Source: Membranipora membranacea (taxonomy: Eukaryota; Bryozoa; Gymnolaemata; Cheilostomatida; Membraniporidae). Taken from it: 64,000 nt of DNA. Position numbers and translations under genes: made by a program. The DNA lies in the NCBI GenBank assembly GCA_914767715.1, contig OU612068.1, positions 30,320,001 to 30,384,000 of the forward strand, written 5' to 3'. This document shows, one piece after another, positions 29,565-41,289 of this stretch; position 1 is the stretch's first letter, and the number at the start of each line of letters is the position of its first letter. The notes below the pieces were generated by a model, which saw nothing but the letters and a program-made list of their open reading frames with translations, was not told the origin of the DNA and searched no databases.

Positions 29565-32500
29565 CTACAGTTCATCAGATGAGTGGTGATTAGAATTAAC
29601 ATTCCTCCTGCTAACATCTCGATTGCATTTACATTGAGACATGTAATCAGGGTGAGTCGCCTCCTCCATATCATCTTTTACCTCCACTGCTGACTTAATC
29701 TTAGCAGCCAGTTTCTATAAACAACGATTATAATTAAGAACAACAACTCTAAGGCACACATCAGATCAACAAGCAGTTATTCTTATCCTCACCCAATGCT
29801 TCATATGCATGAAAAGGTAGCTCCAAACAATTAAAGTGACCATAAACAAAGTTCAGACATTCCCACTGCCTCTTCGAGAAAGTTTCGGCAGGCAACGGCT
29901 TTATAGGATTACTGCCCTACACAAGCCTGGGGTTTGAGGGGGTCCGTTAACTAGGGCAGTCAAATAAGCGCTTGTGCATATGATATCACAGCATAAGCGA
30001 AATTCATCATACTTTATTTTAATCCATATTTAGTAAGTTGGTCAAGGTGCACAACCGAAGTGTGTATACTTACTGCTACAACTCTTAAGTGATATACTTA
30101 CTGTTACAGCCATACAGTGATAGAGTTACCTTTACTTCTCTATTGATATACTTACTGTAATAGTTCTATAGTAGTAACAGTAGATGTTTGCAGGAGTGAC
30201 ATTATTCCTCATGTAATCTTGGGCTTTCTGTGCCATCTGTTTAGCCTGCAAAGGATATGGAAAAAATAATCATAAACCTATATATACTATGATTATACTT
30301 GTATGGTTGTTGCCGTTATGGGTAACACATGCTCAGTTCCAACTTTATTCTTGAGTATGCATCTTTCGATAGAAGTAGAACAGTTGTTTATGTTGTTTGC
30401 TTCTAAAAAAAGTGATGAGGTCCCATTTCATTAGCTTCAATGCAGCGAAGTGTTAGGTGTACATTGCTGCAGAACTAGAGCCTCACATTTTTAACTTCAA
30501 GCAGGATTGAATTTGCAGTTGTGTAAGTGATACATATAATCAAAAAATTCAGCCCGAAAACGTTACCTCCTAAAACCAGGAGATAAAGAATGCGCTAACT
30601 TGCAAGTGCAAAAGGCACCTGGCTATTTCTGAGTTTAAGAAAATGATGTCTATAGACAGAGACATGAGATACGAGGTTCTTACCTCATCATCATGCTCTC
30701 TAGCCCATTTGACCTTCTCTAATACATCGCTGAGGTCTGCCTCAAGTGGTATATAATGTTTCCAAGGCTCCACATCACGGTAGAAGTGCTCGTAATATAT
30801 CGAGTCCTGCTTCAGTACAACACTGTCAGCTGACATCAGGTAAGGGAATCTATAAGCTGCGACAGTCCCGTCTATATTCAACTGGTACTTGTACTGAGCA
30901 AAGGAAAATATGTATAAATATATATATGTATATATAGAAATACAGATCAAGCAGATTTGCATTTTGTGCGCCTCCAAAAGGCAGATATTTGTTATCCAGA
31001 AGAGTGAGTTGTTACGCTGCTATGTTGATATGCTACCTTTTGAGGATCAGAGCAAAAGGTGTCAGTGCGATTTCCTTTCTGTCTGTCTTACCTTGAAAAA
31101 ATCAAAGAAATTGATTCTTTCTGAGGTTATACTTGGGTCCTTAGGGAAGAAAAAGAAGTTGGTGATTCCCACATCAAGCAGCTCTGAGTTATCACCTTCA
31201 TGAGCAAGCTTTGCTAGATCTAATCGTTCTTTTCTACTATCTCGACCTCGAAACAAAGCCTTGGGTAATTTCTCTTCCCATTTTGGACTATTTGTAGCTT
31301 GCACCGTAAACAAGTCTATCGTAACTCTGCAAAAATACACAAACAAACTTTTTTACAGTAAGTTCTATTGCATGAGCACTATCTCTAACTCTGGATAGCT
31401 GATCATTGTGAGCTATGACAGTTAGAATGTTATAATAATCTACTAAAGGTATATGTGAACATATCGATTATTATCTCTGACAGTAATTTTTTCTTAATAC
31501 AATTTACAGTTCCTGAATTATCTATAGTGCCTGCTCTTGCTGTTGTGTTCAGCAATAAGGCAATAGAAGGATTCTTTATTGCTCTGCAGTGATAATTTCT
31601 ATCCATCCAGTTGATCAATCAAGGGAATGTATTATTACACATAACTCACTGACTGAGAGATTTGACAGAAGCATCAGTGATATCATATGTTGGTAGTATA
31701 ATATCCGTAGTTTTGTTACTCCCACACCATGATAAAATAGGAATGTTTGTCTGTGCATCTTTCACTAGTGGCCAATCACCAAGATTTATGAAAAACTCCA
31801 CGTCAGGCAAATCAACCTGTATAACATTTAAAAAACCTATGTATATGATGAGACAATTCAAATGGACATGTTTATTGAAAGTTTAGACTGTACTGTTTTT
31901 GTGGTTTGTTGATGCAATCAAATGAATAAATGGGATAAATCAGAAATATTTGCTTTTGAGCCGGTCATAGGATTACCTAAAGTACCATAAAGAACTATAA
32001 ACCTAGCACAGTAATCAGGATAGATAGCAAAGGCTGAGAAAGATATGAAATAAAAGTTCTCAAATCATGCTCGGAGTTGTGCCCTATTTACAACAAGAAC
32101 ATAACTTCTCTATGCAATCAATTTAGAGAATCGTTGCGTTCTTGTAGTGAAACAAGACTGTTGTGATCACGCACTTAGTGCCCAGCAAAATATACAACAA
32201 TAGCGGAACAGCGAGATAACTGAAACCGGCAGTCGTGGTCATAAAGCTGTGGACTGCTATTGTTACGCACAATGTGAATGTTTTCGGTGTCGTACTACAT
32301 GAATCACGCCCTGATATAAATGGGATGCACAATGACATATCACAGTTACCTTACGAAGCAAAGAGAGCAAAATTGAATCAGAGAACATCTTGAAACCACA
32401 TATTGATCCAACTTCCTTTCTGTAAACCTAAAATAATAATAAATGACAAAAATATTATCTTAGTGCAATAAAAAATTATTGATTAACAGTTCAGAAAATA

Positions 32501-33912
32501 GAGCGCTTCAACTTTGGTCACAGTTTGTGGTATACCTCAAAATGAAATCCAACCATGGAAGTTTTTTTTCAACCACCATGATGTGGTCATTGATGTGGTG
32601 ATGAAAATGCTGGTATCATATAAAATAAAGGCGAAGAAAAACTAGGTAAGTTTAGAAGAGCGCAAAAAAAACAACATCTACGCAGCTGCTGCTAGTAGGT
32701 ACTAGGGCTAACTTACTCTGTTATCCTTTATAACATAGTGCATAAGAGCTCCTGTACCAGGTCTCTTAGGCCATCGCCTGTGTACCTCCTGTTCCACCTC
32801 TCTCATATCGATATCAGAAAAAGGAGCTAAATCCTCCTCTAGCTGTGAAAAAGTGTCAGGGCACTGCAGAGCATCTAACCACTCATCGGCCGACTCAATG
32901 GGACAGTTACAGTTTTCCTGGTACACCCAGCCTGAAATAGCACATCGCAAAAGCTGGCAATGAAGGTTTTATTGTTTACACTCTGGTTATGGTACATGCT
33001 TAGGATATGATAGGATATGAAAAATAAATTTCAAGTAACAAGACACAAGACAGATATATCATGTAGGCTAAAGGTGGATATATAGAAATGAGCTGAAAAA
33101 TTCAATTTTCCGTAATTTTTGTTAGGACAATGCTGTTGAACTGTTTTCATTAGCTGATAGTGAACTCACCATCTAGCTTGTAAGGAGAGTTTCCCAGGAG
33201 TTTACCTCCTAAACTGAGGGAGATGGTGATGTCATTCATTGCAAAGGAAGGACGGAAATTTAGGATATAACTACCATCATTTCTGTCTAGCACCTGTGAC
33301 CGCCCACCAAACCTTCCCCCACCAGATACTGAGAGCTTGGCTTCAACCTTTCCCGCAGACACTGCCAGTCTACCAAGGGTACACAAAGATTATAACATAT
33401 AATTGATATATACAGATACAATGGACGCGATCAGATCTACATATCATCAGTCAGTCGCATGCTCTTTTGACATGCAAAATAATCCTATTTACCTGGATGA
33501 ATTGATTAAAAGTATTGACAGTATTGATTGAAAGCAATCCGGGGCCAGGGCTGCCTGATTACACTATTATAAGAGAATGGAAGTACTGGCCATAGTACAA
33601 CCAACTATCCCATCATCAGGTCACTTAAAATGCAGTGAATGATCTTGAAATTGTAGCCAATGCTCACCTGCTGCCATCAAGAGAGTATAGTTGGATATAG
33701 ATATATCTTGTGGGAAGCTGAGATTTGGAATTCAAACCAGGACCCCATATTTCAACTCTCTTATAATCAATCTCAGTATTTTCAGCCTGAGTGCCAACAT
33801 CATCTGCTCCTGTTGCTGAATTACTCAAACTCAAAGATAACAAAGTGATAAAAATCAGTGATGAATTCAGAATAGAGATGGTCGATAATTTTTGGGACAT
33901 GATGATTTCCAA
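29565..33912 (-). CDS. Protein O-glucosyltransferase 2/3 (KDELC type)
   Basis: Nine exons on the minus strand: 33912-33668, 33369-33170, 32931-32717, 32427-32350, 31816-31650, 31326-31092, 30893-30684, 30245-30156 and 29714-29565. Phases close, giving 529 residues (human POGLUT2 502). Order: signal peptide (about residues 5-35), a filamin-type domain (about 50-150, from [19 protein letters not shown] to GNSPYKLDG), then the CAP10 glycosyltransferase domain with [39 protein letters not shown] and [20 protein letters not shown]. It ends in SSDEL, an ER-retrieval signal of the KDEL class. The enzyme adds glucose to serine in EGF repeats of Notch and fibrillin-type proteins in the ER. Which of POGLUT2 or POGLUT3 it corresponds to cannot be told, and it may predate their split. 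Confidence 0.93.
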
Positions 33913-35230
33913 TCCTATCCACTTTGATTTTGTTCAATTGGCAACTAAAGTATAATCATGGAGATTTTGCAACCCAAACAGACACAAAATGTTTGTGCGA
34001 AAAGACTACAGGCCCGCCCTGCTTCCCCGCGCACCCGCTAGTTTCAGTATTGCGCAGATATTTTGAGTTTGTGGGTTGTACTTATATTGTCTTCATAGGT
34101 TTCTAACTGCTAGGAAGTTTTTGCAAAATGGCATGAGAGGGAAACTCCGGTAAATGATTGTCTTCACTATTTACCCTCTTGTGGGTTGGTAAAGGAACCC
34201 CCTAAGCTCATATCAGTGTGTTCAAGTACTACTAGTAAAGCAGTAGGACTTTAAGATGGGTTGGGCCATTCATTTTTTCACTTGGCACAAATTATGACTT
34301 GTGATCTTACCAATGAACTCCAGGAGTTCATTGATCTTACGGTGCCAGTTACTGCATCACAAGTACCCAATGCATTAGTTACGTTACTTGTGGAAAGTGT
34401 AAGTTTTTCTCTTTGTCTCCTTGCTTGTAAGGAGTACTGCCTCCATGTTGGCAGGCAAGAAGACCCTGCACACCCAGTGTATGAGTTTCACTCGCTATAC
34501 ATGCATGCCTTTACGTGCACGGCCACGCCAACAAAGGTGTAACAGTTAGGTTTACATTACAAGTCAATTTTCTTTTTGCTTTTTGGTAATGTTGTTTTAT
34601 TGGGATAGAAAATTCGCTACACATTCACGGAGACATGATTTTGTTGTATTTCCTTGCCAATAATAGATGAAACTGTGTTAGAACTAGACATAAATCGAGA
34701 AACGACCATAACATTTCAATACCTCTATGAAAACAGAAATATGAGTTCAAACACACGATTGACTAGATTGAGAGTTCATATAAAATAATAAAAGCACAAT
34801 GCTTCAGTATTTTATAGAAAAAGACGGGAGTACAGACCATGGTAAAAACAATTGAGTGCCAAAGTAATGGTAGATAAGTCAAATAAGATGGTGAAAATTA
34901 GTGGTAGTCTGCTACTTTTCAGTTAGGTTTAGTAAAGTTGTCACCAGTTACATGTTAAAAACACCGATAATGAAATAGAGTATGAATATGAGGAAAGAGA
35001 AAGTAAAACTAATCATTGCAATCATTTCACTCCTGTTCCTAGCAGTCAGTCTCACATGAGTTCTTAGTGAAGTTCAGCAAGCATGCTTATCGCTCGTGAG
35101 CACCAAAAAGGTTTCCAAAAACCAGTAAGACAGATATGTGATCTATCTCCCAGGAGGAATCATTTTCCATATTTTGCAGCCAATAAAAGCATACCAACAA
35201 TATACAGTGGCGTTTTATCATGTTTCCATT
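33913..35230. other. POGLUT upstream region
   Basis: Contains the POGLUT promoter and a small perfect hairpin at 34312-34332 (AATGAACTCC, one-base loop). An ORF at 34261-34542 overlaps that hairpin and a GTAAGT at 34399, but nothing else supports it as a gene. Confidence 0.4.
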
Positions 35231-35261
35231 GCGCACACTATCATTTGGGGGTAAACAGTAG

Positions 35262-37515
35262 TCCAGTTGCAGTTTTGAGATGTCCAGTTGGACTCCGAAG
35301 AAGTGGTGACCAGTTATTCTGCAAAATAAGACAACAATATCAGTGAACAGACAATGGATGGTCTTTATCCTTTAGGAGAGTAACTAACATTTATGGAATT
35401 CAAACAAAAATACTCAAAACCTGCCCACATACTGTCCACATATAGTATTGGAATTGTTATCTCATGTAAAAGAAAAAACAATTTCTTAAGCTACTGCTGC
35501 CGGGCAGGGACATGGGTGCTCATCATACACAGGACACTAGCTTGGATCACCATTCAATGGCATGCCGCAACCTCAATAACCTGCCTCACTTATGTATAGG
35601 GTGTCCTTTGAGAGTTTATTATTAGGTCTAGGGTGCTCATTAAATACTGTATAGCTCAAAGATAAGTAATTGAGGCTTTCATTTCAGAATTGAAAGGAAG
35701 AATTTTCATTCATCAGAGTAAGAAAGCCAACTAGAAAACTGAAATCTTTTCTTATGTCCCTAGTTATTTTAATTTGAAGAATGCCCATGCATTTCAAACT
35801 GGCCATCAGAGACAGTGATCAAGTCTAAAAAAATATAGAGCATTGGTAAGAGAGGGTTTAAATATAAACCTACTTACCAAAACAGTATTTGGCAGGCTTC
35901 ACCAAGTTGACACCTTCTTTCTGACCAACAACGTATCATTTTTCATAGGTTTATGTGGAGGTATTCCTAATGGGGGGAACTCCATCACCTTGGTCACAGC
36001 AGGTGTTGACAGCGACAGTGGTGAGACAGGTACACCAACAGAGACTGGCCTGCTAGCTTGTATTGAGGTGGAAACTGTATCAGATGCGTGAACTGATGTT
36101 GGTAGCAGTACACGTTGCTTGAGACTCTGAAACAGCAGACATATTAATAAATAAATCACCTATCATGCTTTATCCAAGCCTTGACAATTTAGATACAGGC
36201 ATGCATTTTTCTCAGACACAAAGTCCTCTGGCGGAAATAATCAGTCTCAATTCAAATTGATTTTGTTCTTTAACTGAAAATTGTTTAGGTAAGAATTAAT
36301 ATCAAATGGATCAAAATGCATCACAGTGTTAACTTCAATAAAATGCCTCACTTCTGCTTAATATGATTTCCCGTGAAGTCTAAGATGCTCATGGATTCTG
36401 TTTAGCTCAAAGATAAGTAATTGAGATAAAACAACAGTTGTGCAGTAAAATACCAATGACATAAGTCTCGGTCTTAGGTCTATGGTTAAGACACTGCACA
36501 ACATTGTGAGATGAAGTGTTTGGAATGGAACACGATTTTTAAGACCTACCCTCAGTTTCGGGACATGCTGTGCCATCTCTACAGCTAGGTGGATGCTCCC
36601 AGAGCAGTATAGATGAAGCCCTCTGTTGCAAATGTACTACGGTTGTTAGTGAAACACTCTTGTTAGCCTGGAAAAAAAAAGTCAGATTCGGCAAACAGTT
36701 TTATGTAAAAACGTCTTAGTGAACCTAGCAGGGGAAAGTTAGTACCAGCAGTCAGGCCTAAACAACTCTCTAACACACAGATGTACTCAGTATGGCAAGG
36801 CATTTAGAGCACACAAACTGTCTTGAACAGAGGCACCTTTGCTAGTGATGTCGATCATTCCAAATTGTACTAAACAGAGTATTTGCACACCTCTACGTTC
36901 TCCCACACACACTGAGCTACACTCTATACCCCCTCCCATGCAATGAAATAACCTTCAAACCTCTAACATACTAAATTTGTATGTATAAGAGGTACCCATT
37001 TTTGCTCTTGCTAGAGTCTGCCCCATGGTGAATTAGTGATATCAGTTGAAATAGAGATGGATTGCAATTATAAGCTGCATATGATAGAAAAGAAAGGCAA
37101 TGATACCAAATCCAGAAGGTGTTACAATAACTACACACAACAAGGAGTGGGAGAAATGAGCCTTGAACTGTGATGCAGACTCTCGATGAACAGTCTGTAA
37201 TAGAGACTACTGAGCAAATCAGGTGACAAGTTATAGAAATTAAATATGACTGAGCTGACATTTTACCCAGAAAGCATTGCGTCTGGCCAACTTTATCATC
37301 CTTGCCTTGGTTCTCGCCTACGGTCAGCTCCGCTGACATTGGATTCAGTTTATGTTTATTCCAAAATACACTCAAGGATCAGGGATGTAGTCTAATGTAG
37401 GATCTTCTCTGGAATATAGATCGAGGAAAAATATACAGATCGTTTTGAAAACTTACCGATACAATCAAATCATCTGCTATGACACCAAACAGGGAAATAC
37501 GGCCTAATTTTCCCT
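35262..37515 (-). CDS. Possible exons of an unrecognised gene
   Basis: Four exon-like segments on the minus strand: 37515-37459 (frame reading GKLGRISLFGVIADDLIVS, GTAAGT donor), about 36666-36550 (strong T-rich acceptor, GTAGGT donor), about 36130-35905, and 35337-35262 (NNWSPLLRSPTGHLKTATG then LLFTPK and stop). Splice sites are good, but phases do not close for one choice of frame between the second and third segments, and the third is open in several frames. I do not recognise the protein. An upstream start was not found before 41 kb. Treat this as a candidate locus, not a model. Confidence 0.3.
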
Positions 37516-38071
37516 GCATAGTAACCTAGAACATTCAGGAATCAATAACCACAGTTACTCTCCAGTAGTTTCACTCTTCTTCCACACTGTAATTTGTGAA
37601 TGTACATTGCTCAATGCTATCCTTTTTTCTTTGTCCCTTTCTAGAGATAACAGAAGTGAATAATGATCATCTGCAACATTGCCATAGTTGTTACAGATCA
37701 TGTTGCCAGCTTTGTAAAGCAAACTAAAGCACATTGGACTCCATGAGGGGCTATACAATGTTGAGATTCGTATGTTCAATCAATTGTCATTTAATGAAGA
37801 AAAGGGTCAGTATAATACTATAATATTGCATATAGGGCATCTTGTCAAAACCAATGGTGGAAAAAAGAATAAGGCTTAAGATAGTCATCTACTAGTTTAT
37901 AATTATGCATATTGAGCAGATCTACTCAATGTTTGTCCAATCCAACCCTGGATCTTGGAGGGCAAGTTAAACTTAACCACAGAAGCCCAGGTTTTGGAAT
38001 AGACCTTGAATTAACTGACTGAATTATCCAAACCTGACTAGATAAATTTGAATATTTGGCAAAGTATACAT

Positions 38072-38108
38072 GGTTGTAACAAGGAGTAAAAAACTCCTTG
38101 GTTGTAAC
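38072..38108. repeat. Small hairpin between direct repeats
   Basis: CAAGGAGT (38080-38087) pairs perfectly with ACTCCTTG (38093-38100) around a five-base A loop. GGTTGTAAC occurs at 38072-38080 and 38100-38108. Further CAAGGAGT or ACTCCTTG words occur near 38173 and 38410. Confidence 0.8.
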
Positions 38109-39316
38109 TCCAGATATCTTACTATGAGTTAGAATAGAGGTCCTGAGAGAGTCCTCTTAACTCCTTGCTGATTGCTTGAACAGTCCAACTAATGTGATGT
38201 TTAATAGAAGAAATCAGGTCATGGAGCCAGTAGCAGAACCCCATCATCCAGTCCTTGGGTCACTCCAGGCACTCATTTCTATGGTTGTCTATCTATCCAT
38301 CAACACTGTCACTAGCCTACATCATACAATCATCATCATTCATTGACAAATAATGATAATAATATAGAATCACAGAAGAGAAGTGAGAAAGATATATCTT
38401 AATTTATACCAAGGAGTTCTCTGTAACTCCCTGTTTATACAGTACCATAGCTCCATATATGCACATCATTCTTGACCTTTATATCACTGATGCCAGAGTA
38501 TATCTTGCTTGGCTGCTATGAGCAGATTAACCAAGATTTCCATGTCATTAAAGGGATAGATAGACTTGAATTATATACTTTCTTGCAAAATTCAAAATGG
38601 AGTTTGAATATATCAATGAGTCCACTTTTTTTAAAAACTGGTCACATCCCAAAACTTCGCGGGCCTACAGACTCACCCATGTTTGTGAACCTTTGTCAGT
38701 GAACAGAAACTACAATTTAAAACCGAAACTTAATATAGAAAAAGCTAACCAATTAAACAGTTGAGAATGAAATTGCATTGATATGTTACTTAGTAAGTAC
38801 CAATACTTGTGTGGAATATTTGGTAACACATCAATGTTGCAATATATCGAAACTATGTAACCTCTTGTAGGGCTCTGTTTTTGCATTGAGAAAAGGTTTA
38901 ATGACCCCACTGCAAAGTGACTTGTAAACAACCCTCTTATGAGTTAATCTTGTGTAAGTCAGGTAACCATATAATGATGCAGACATTGGAGAGTAGAGAC
39001 TGTTGTGTATGACTTAGCTGTGTATACTACCACTGCTTTAGTGCATTTCTGATTTTGTATTGTACTAGCATAGATATAATGGAACTAATTGCAAGCTCAC
39101 TCTTCTGACACTCACAGCAGTCACTCACTGCACTGTCAGTGTCTGTGACTGGACTTGCTAGTCACACACACGCATATATGTATATATATATAAGCATGAT
39201 GATGGTGATCATCATCGTCATGGGTACATGTTAGTGTGACTGTATCCATTTTTGCATCTTGGATTGCAGGTTTTATGCCAGGTTGGGCAATCAAAAGATG
39301 TCAATGCATGTGACCA

Positions 39317-39429
39317 CAGGCCTTCTGTAGTTGGTGCAAGTCCAGTGGTGGAGTACCCCAGCGGATGTGCCGTGGTCTAGACCACTGGGGCACTCTCCCA
39401 CTGGACTTGCACCAACTACAGAAGGCCTG
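39317..39429. repeat. Inverted repeat, 48-bp arms, 17-bp loop
   Basis: Arm 39317-39364 pairs with 39382-39429 at 44 of 48 positions, the first 32 pairs without a mismatch (arm begins CAGGCCTTCTGTAGTTGG). All mismatches lie near the loop. Transcription of either strand would give a long stable stem-loop. Two of the four mismatches become G-U pairs in a minus-strand transcript, against one in a plus-strand transcript. It could be a pre-miRNA-like hairpin or a compact foldback transposon. Confidence 0.9.
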
Positions 39430-41289
39430 TGCATGTGATATGAGGCTTACAAACAAGTACGAGCTTTGCATAAGTAGGTAGTTGCTGAGTATCAATCCCT
39501 CAACCTACTGAAGTTACTTGGGCTGTAATGTCTACACCTATTTCGAGTGAGCAGTATTTTGTCATTTGGCATTTACGTAACAGGGGTATTTGCATACTAT
39601 GGGCGCCCATGCACTGGTCCTACAAGCATGTACTACATTCATGAGCAGTTCGCTGTGCAAAAAATCAACATGAAACTACATAAACAATGCAGCAATGTAT
39701 AGGTGATTTGTGTGTCACTCCTCGTAATCCTGACTCAGTGCCTGTGGAGGTACCCCGGGTTACTCATGTATGTAACCAACATGGCATGCCACCCTGGGTT
39801 ATTCCATTCTGTTCATATATAGGCCTATACTCAGTTTAATTAGCTCTATCATGTATTATTTATGAAGAGAGTGATCACAGGTTCTGCAGTTTGTGCAAAT
39901 CCTTTTCTGAATTCTGTAACAATCAGAAGCTTTTCTAGATAGATGCACCAAGGAGTAAAAGACCATGGTACAGAACAGCAGCAGAAGTTATGAATTTTGA
40001 CTCTGTGTCTGACAGTTCACAGTCCCTGTATCATCACCTCGTCTAAGAAGGTGCCAATAAACTATCAACAGCGTAGTACTGTTTTGTGCACCCAACCGAC
40101 TGTGATCACACTTATCCTGGACCAATATGAAATTCAAAAGCTCCATGACTGATCATAAGATGCTGACTTCTTTTTCTGGTATAAAGTATCTTAATTATAA
40201 CACCAAGATATTCAACACTATACAAACATTAGCTGTAGAAAGGTAGCGCTCGTGACTTGTCATCAGAAGTTGGAGGGTGAAGGTTCTGGATATATCCTAC
40301 CAATGCTGTTCTGGTGATCCTTTGAAATGTATCTGATTTGTTTATAAAATCTGGGAGATGACGATGTGCCATAGGTTACCTAATGATCGTTTTCCTTTAC
40401 ACCTACTATACACAATAGATGTTTTGCATAACATGCTATGCTTCTGTATTTACAATCCACGGTTGAGTCTACACCTGTGGAGAATGGTGATAATGTTTAT
40501 CAGTATTATTTCTGCCGTTGTGAGGTATTCTGGTGTGAACTGGATTGGTGTGGCTTCTGACTTCTAGAAGATTATTTGCTGTTTAAAGTATTTTTTGAGT
40601 GATTGGACAATGATGCCAATCAGAGACCTGGACTATGATAAAAGCTGTTAACACATGTTGTTGCGCAGTGAACTGCAAAAATCAGCACTGAAACATGCTT
40701 TATTATTTTGCAAGATGTCACTCTATAATTTGGCGACCAATCAAAGTGAAATGCTGATCTGGCTACGCCAGAAGCCAGCTTCCACCATCGTTACATTGTA
40801 TTGTTGTGTCTAGCTGTTTTTCAGTTGATACATTAGATAAATTTGATCAGAACATGTTGGAATAGATTTGATGACGTCTTATTGTTTCTCTGTTTTTTTT
40901 TTGTGAATGGGGAAGGTTTTTTTCCCTTAATTCTGAGTCGGTTGCCTCTACCACATAATGAAGTTACAATCTGTTAGGGCTCGGAAGTAATTTGTATTCC
41001 GCTGGCACTGTGCCAAATCATAATGAGCTTGTGAGAAGTTTTCCGCATTCCCAGGAAAACAGTACCCGATTTATTATTAGCAATTAGTGGAGCTTTCCAC
41101 ACTAGTTCTAGTTCATCAATAATATTGCTTTCACTGTTATTGATTCATGTGATGTAATGTTCTTGTAGGTCTTACTGTGCCAGTTATAGTGATTAATACC
41201 TGATTAAGAGATAAAGTTACACTAATCATGTAGAGAAGCATGTGAGGAGTAGCGCTGGATGACAGAGGAAGTATAGAGCTGCCGTCAGC

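Larger units (their letters stand above)
37516..41289. other. Sparse region upstream of PDPR
   Basis: No coding exon is convincing in 3.8 kb. It contains a small hairpin at 38080-38100 flanked by GGTTGTAAC repeats, the 48-bp-arm inverted repeat at 39317-39429 and a TA run near 39180. The right end should include the PDPR promoter. Confidence 0.5.

Noticed and set aside
32123-32338. 71-codon minus-strand ORF
   Set aside because: It falls in a POGLUT intron between two well-placed exons.
36971-37375. 134-codon minus-strand ORF
   Set aside because: Composition is not protein-like, no acceptor or donor fits, and it does not join the neighbouring exon candidates in phase.
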